Below are positions 62,141 to 64,000 of a stretch of 64,000 bases of DNA, piece by piece. A model generated the notes under the pieces. It was not told the DNA's origin, made no database searches, and saw nothing but the letters and a program-made list of their open reading frames with translations. The DNA comes from Aphidius gifuensis (lineage: Eukaryota; Arthropoda; Insecta; Hymenoptera; Braconidae). How positions within the stretch are numbered: the first letter of the stretch is position 1; every line of letters begins with the position of its first letter. The translations under genes were made by a program, and so were the position numbers. The stretch is from positions 13,568,876 through 13,632,875 of the forward strand of contig NC_057789.1 in assembly GCF_014905175.1 (NCBI RefSeq). The letters run 5' to 3'.

Positions 62141-64000
62141 CTGAAAAACAAAAAAGAATGTATTAATTACGTAAATCAAATCATTTCTTTTTCGGTATGC
62201 TTCTCATATTTTATAAACTTGAACAAGAAAGAATCAACATTGAATTTCATGGAAAATAAAGAAATTTTGTCAGAAAATGATTGCATTCAAGGGTAGTATT
62301 AAAAATTTTGTATCGCACCACGTATCCAAATATACCACGATAATTTCACAAGGGTTGTAAGGCCTTATGTTTGATACAAGGCTATCAAAGGATGTGGAGG
62401 ATAGGTTGTAACTTGAAATAATAGGAATAACACTTTAAATAAATCCAAACACTGTGGCTTAAATTCTATTAATATATTCACTCTATTATTTCACTAAAAT
62501 TATAATTAATTGTATTATATATTGTTTATTGAGTTGACTCTAAAAAGTGTTGTCATGGACAGACACTACTATTTTATATTGTAAGTATAAAGAAATTCCG
62601 TTGTACGCGAATCAATATTAATTAGAGATGTTACGTAAACGAGTGTTGAAGAGCAACTGATTTCTCAGTTTGTTGAAAATTGTTAAGTCCAAAAATGGGT
62701 GTGTACTTAGTTAAAAAATTAGTTTTAATTGGTCAAAAATTAGTTCAAGAGAGGGTAAAAAACTAGGCGTAGGTGGTGGGATTTTTAGACATAAAATTGG
62801 GCCTTGTGTGGTCCAAAGGGTGGCATAAAGTACCATGTGTAAACAAAAAATATAGATTTTACGACCGGAAAGTCCAAGACGTTTTCATGAATTTATTTTA
62901 TTTTAAATAGTTATAAATTTACTTTTTTATTGGCGATTTTACGATCATTCTATGTATCGAAAATACGTTAGTGCAGTTGTTTGACAGATGTGAGATTTTC
63001 TCTAATTCTTGACAAATAATGTTTTTAAAAAATATGTTATAATAGTACCAAAGAGAAACTTGAGTTTATGGTTTTATTTGTTACGTGATTTTTACTCAAA
63101 AAATCTATGCATGAGTTAACCATGTGTGGGAATATTCGAGTTTGTAAAAAAGCTATTAAAAAGTACATAAATTAAATCGTTGTTTAAAGTATTTTAGAAA
63201 AAATATAAAATCAAATTGTTAGTCATATGTTATTCTAGAGTTTGTCGTTTCACGAAGTAGCCATAAAAAACAGAGTAATGTTTAAAACTTATCAACTTAT
63301 TGTATTTTGTTTAAAAAATAAAAAGAATTAAAGTCTGGTCAGTTTGGGACCGACAGACATGTGGTTCGACCCGGAACAAATTTTGATGACGTCTTGTTTC
63401 GGGCCATTTAGTATATACTTCAATAATTTTCCCTTCTCTATATTTAGATATTTTGCTGAAGTCTTTGGTGAAATCTCGTTTATGGATAATAGGCGATGAT
63501 CAACGGTGACTTTATCGGAGTGTTGTGTAATTTATCCGGATAAAGTTCATGAAAATTTGGTGTACCCGGTGACGGGGTAAAAGTTATACTGACTGCCGGT
63601 TGTCAATTCAAAAAAAAATTAAATAAATCAGTTTAAATAAATTTACGATCGTTAACCTCACTTTACAATGCACGTGGTACTTGGAACCGTTACTAAATAT
63701 TTGTTGCGGAAACAGAAAAAAAGAAGCACTGTTGGGAGTGTTGCTGGACCATGAATCTTTCCCGTCTGGTGTTGACAGAAAAAAATTTCACAATTCAAAG
63801 TTAAGGCTGTTTGTAAATAATTGAATTTCTACTCGATTTTTTTTAATTAGCCTTATTTTTTAAATGAAACAATTATCTATGTTGAGAATTCATTTCAATT
63901 TTTTTTTGCCTCGGCTTTTTTTAGATAATAAATGTCAAAGTTGACAACTTTTATACACGAGAATAGGGCAAAACAATTTTTTTTTCTTAAACAGCATATA
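62141..64000. other. Upstream region of sls, no gene recognised
   Basis: AT-rich with no convincing exon. The acceptor at 62141 implies an upstream non-coding exon that I could not place. The last 60 bases (GATAATAAATGTCAAAGTTG, then ACAACTTTTATACACGAG) are an inverted relative of repeats at 52560 and 60690. Confidence 0.6.

Overview
The window is a stretch of an AT-rich animal nuclear genome, almost certainly from an insect. Long A/T homopolymers and dense foldback repeats fill the introns. A parasitoid wasp is my guess, but nothing in the sequence proves the order. Apart from the flanks, everything lies inside one very large muscle gene on the minus strand: sallimus (sls), the arthropod titin-like gene whose proximal part encodes kettin. 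I reconstructed 27 exon pieces from GT/AG splice sites. Every junction keeps the reading frame, and together they give 16,834 coding bases (about 5,611 codons). The gene is still open at the left edge.

Reading the gene 5' to 3' (right to left): a probable first coding exon lies at 62101-62123. Ig domains 1-4 follow between 61.5 and 49.4 kb. A long array of kettin modules (a roughly 95-residue Ig domain plus a roughly 35-residue linker) runs from 49.3 to 35.0 kb and includes one 5.85-kb exon. A conserved linker region lies at 23.1-23.5 kb and four more Ig domains at 23.0-20.3 kb. An 817-codon charged, Ig-free, PEVK-like exon lies at 9.7-7.3 kb. A final exon at 1-60 starts a 36th Ig domain. There are 35 complete Ig domains, the number I recall for Drosophila kettin. 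Reading through the donor after Ig 35 gives a stop after three extra residues and a candidate poly(A) signal 129 bases beyond the stop, so a short kettin product could end near 20.26 kb. The protein would tie the Z-disc and actin to thick filaments.

The introns (7.2, 10.6, 11.5, 4.6 and 4.5 kb are the largest) are packed with non-autonomous-looking mobile DNA. The most striking group shares a short terminal motif (CCCAGGTAG or CCCGAGTRG followed by AAA/GAA). Several of these elements have arms made of short palindromic words surrounding an AT-rich spacer and a tRNA-like module with A- and B-box-like sequence (clearest near 16.2, 15.0, 6.7 and 56.8 kb). Larger relatives (29.4-32.6 and 58.3-60.1 kb) carry nested palindromic cores instead. 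Near-identical 980-bp direct repeats flank the PEVK-like exon. Other foldback or MITE-like elements lie at 24.0-27.1, 28.0-28.5, 30.2, 32.9-33.5 and 53-56 kb. One short plus-strand reading frame with an acceptor site upstream and poly(A) signals downstream (18.7-19.2 kb) may be a nested gene.
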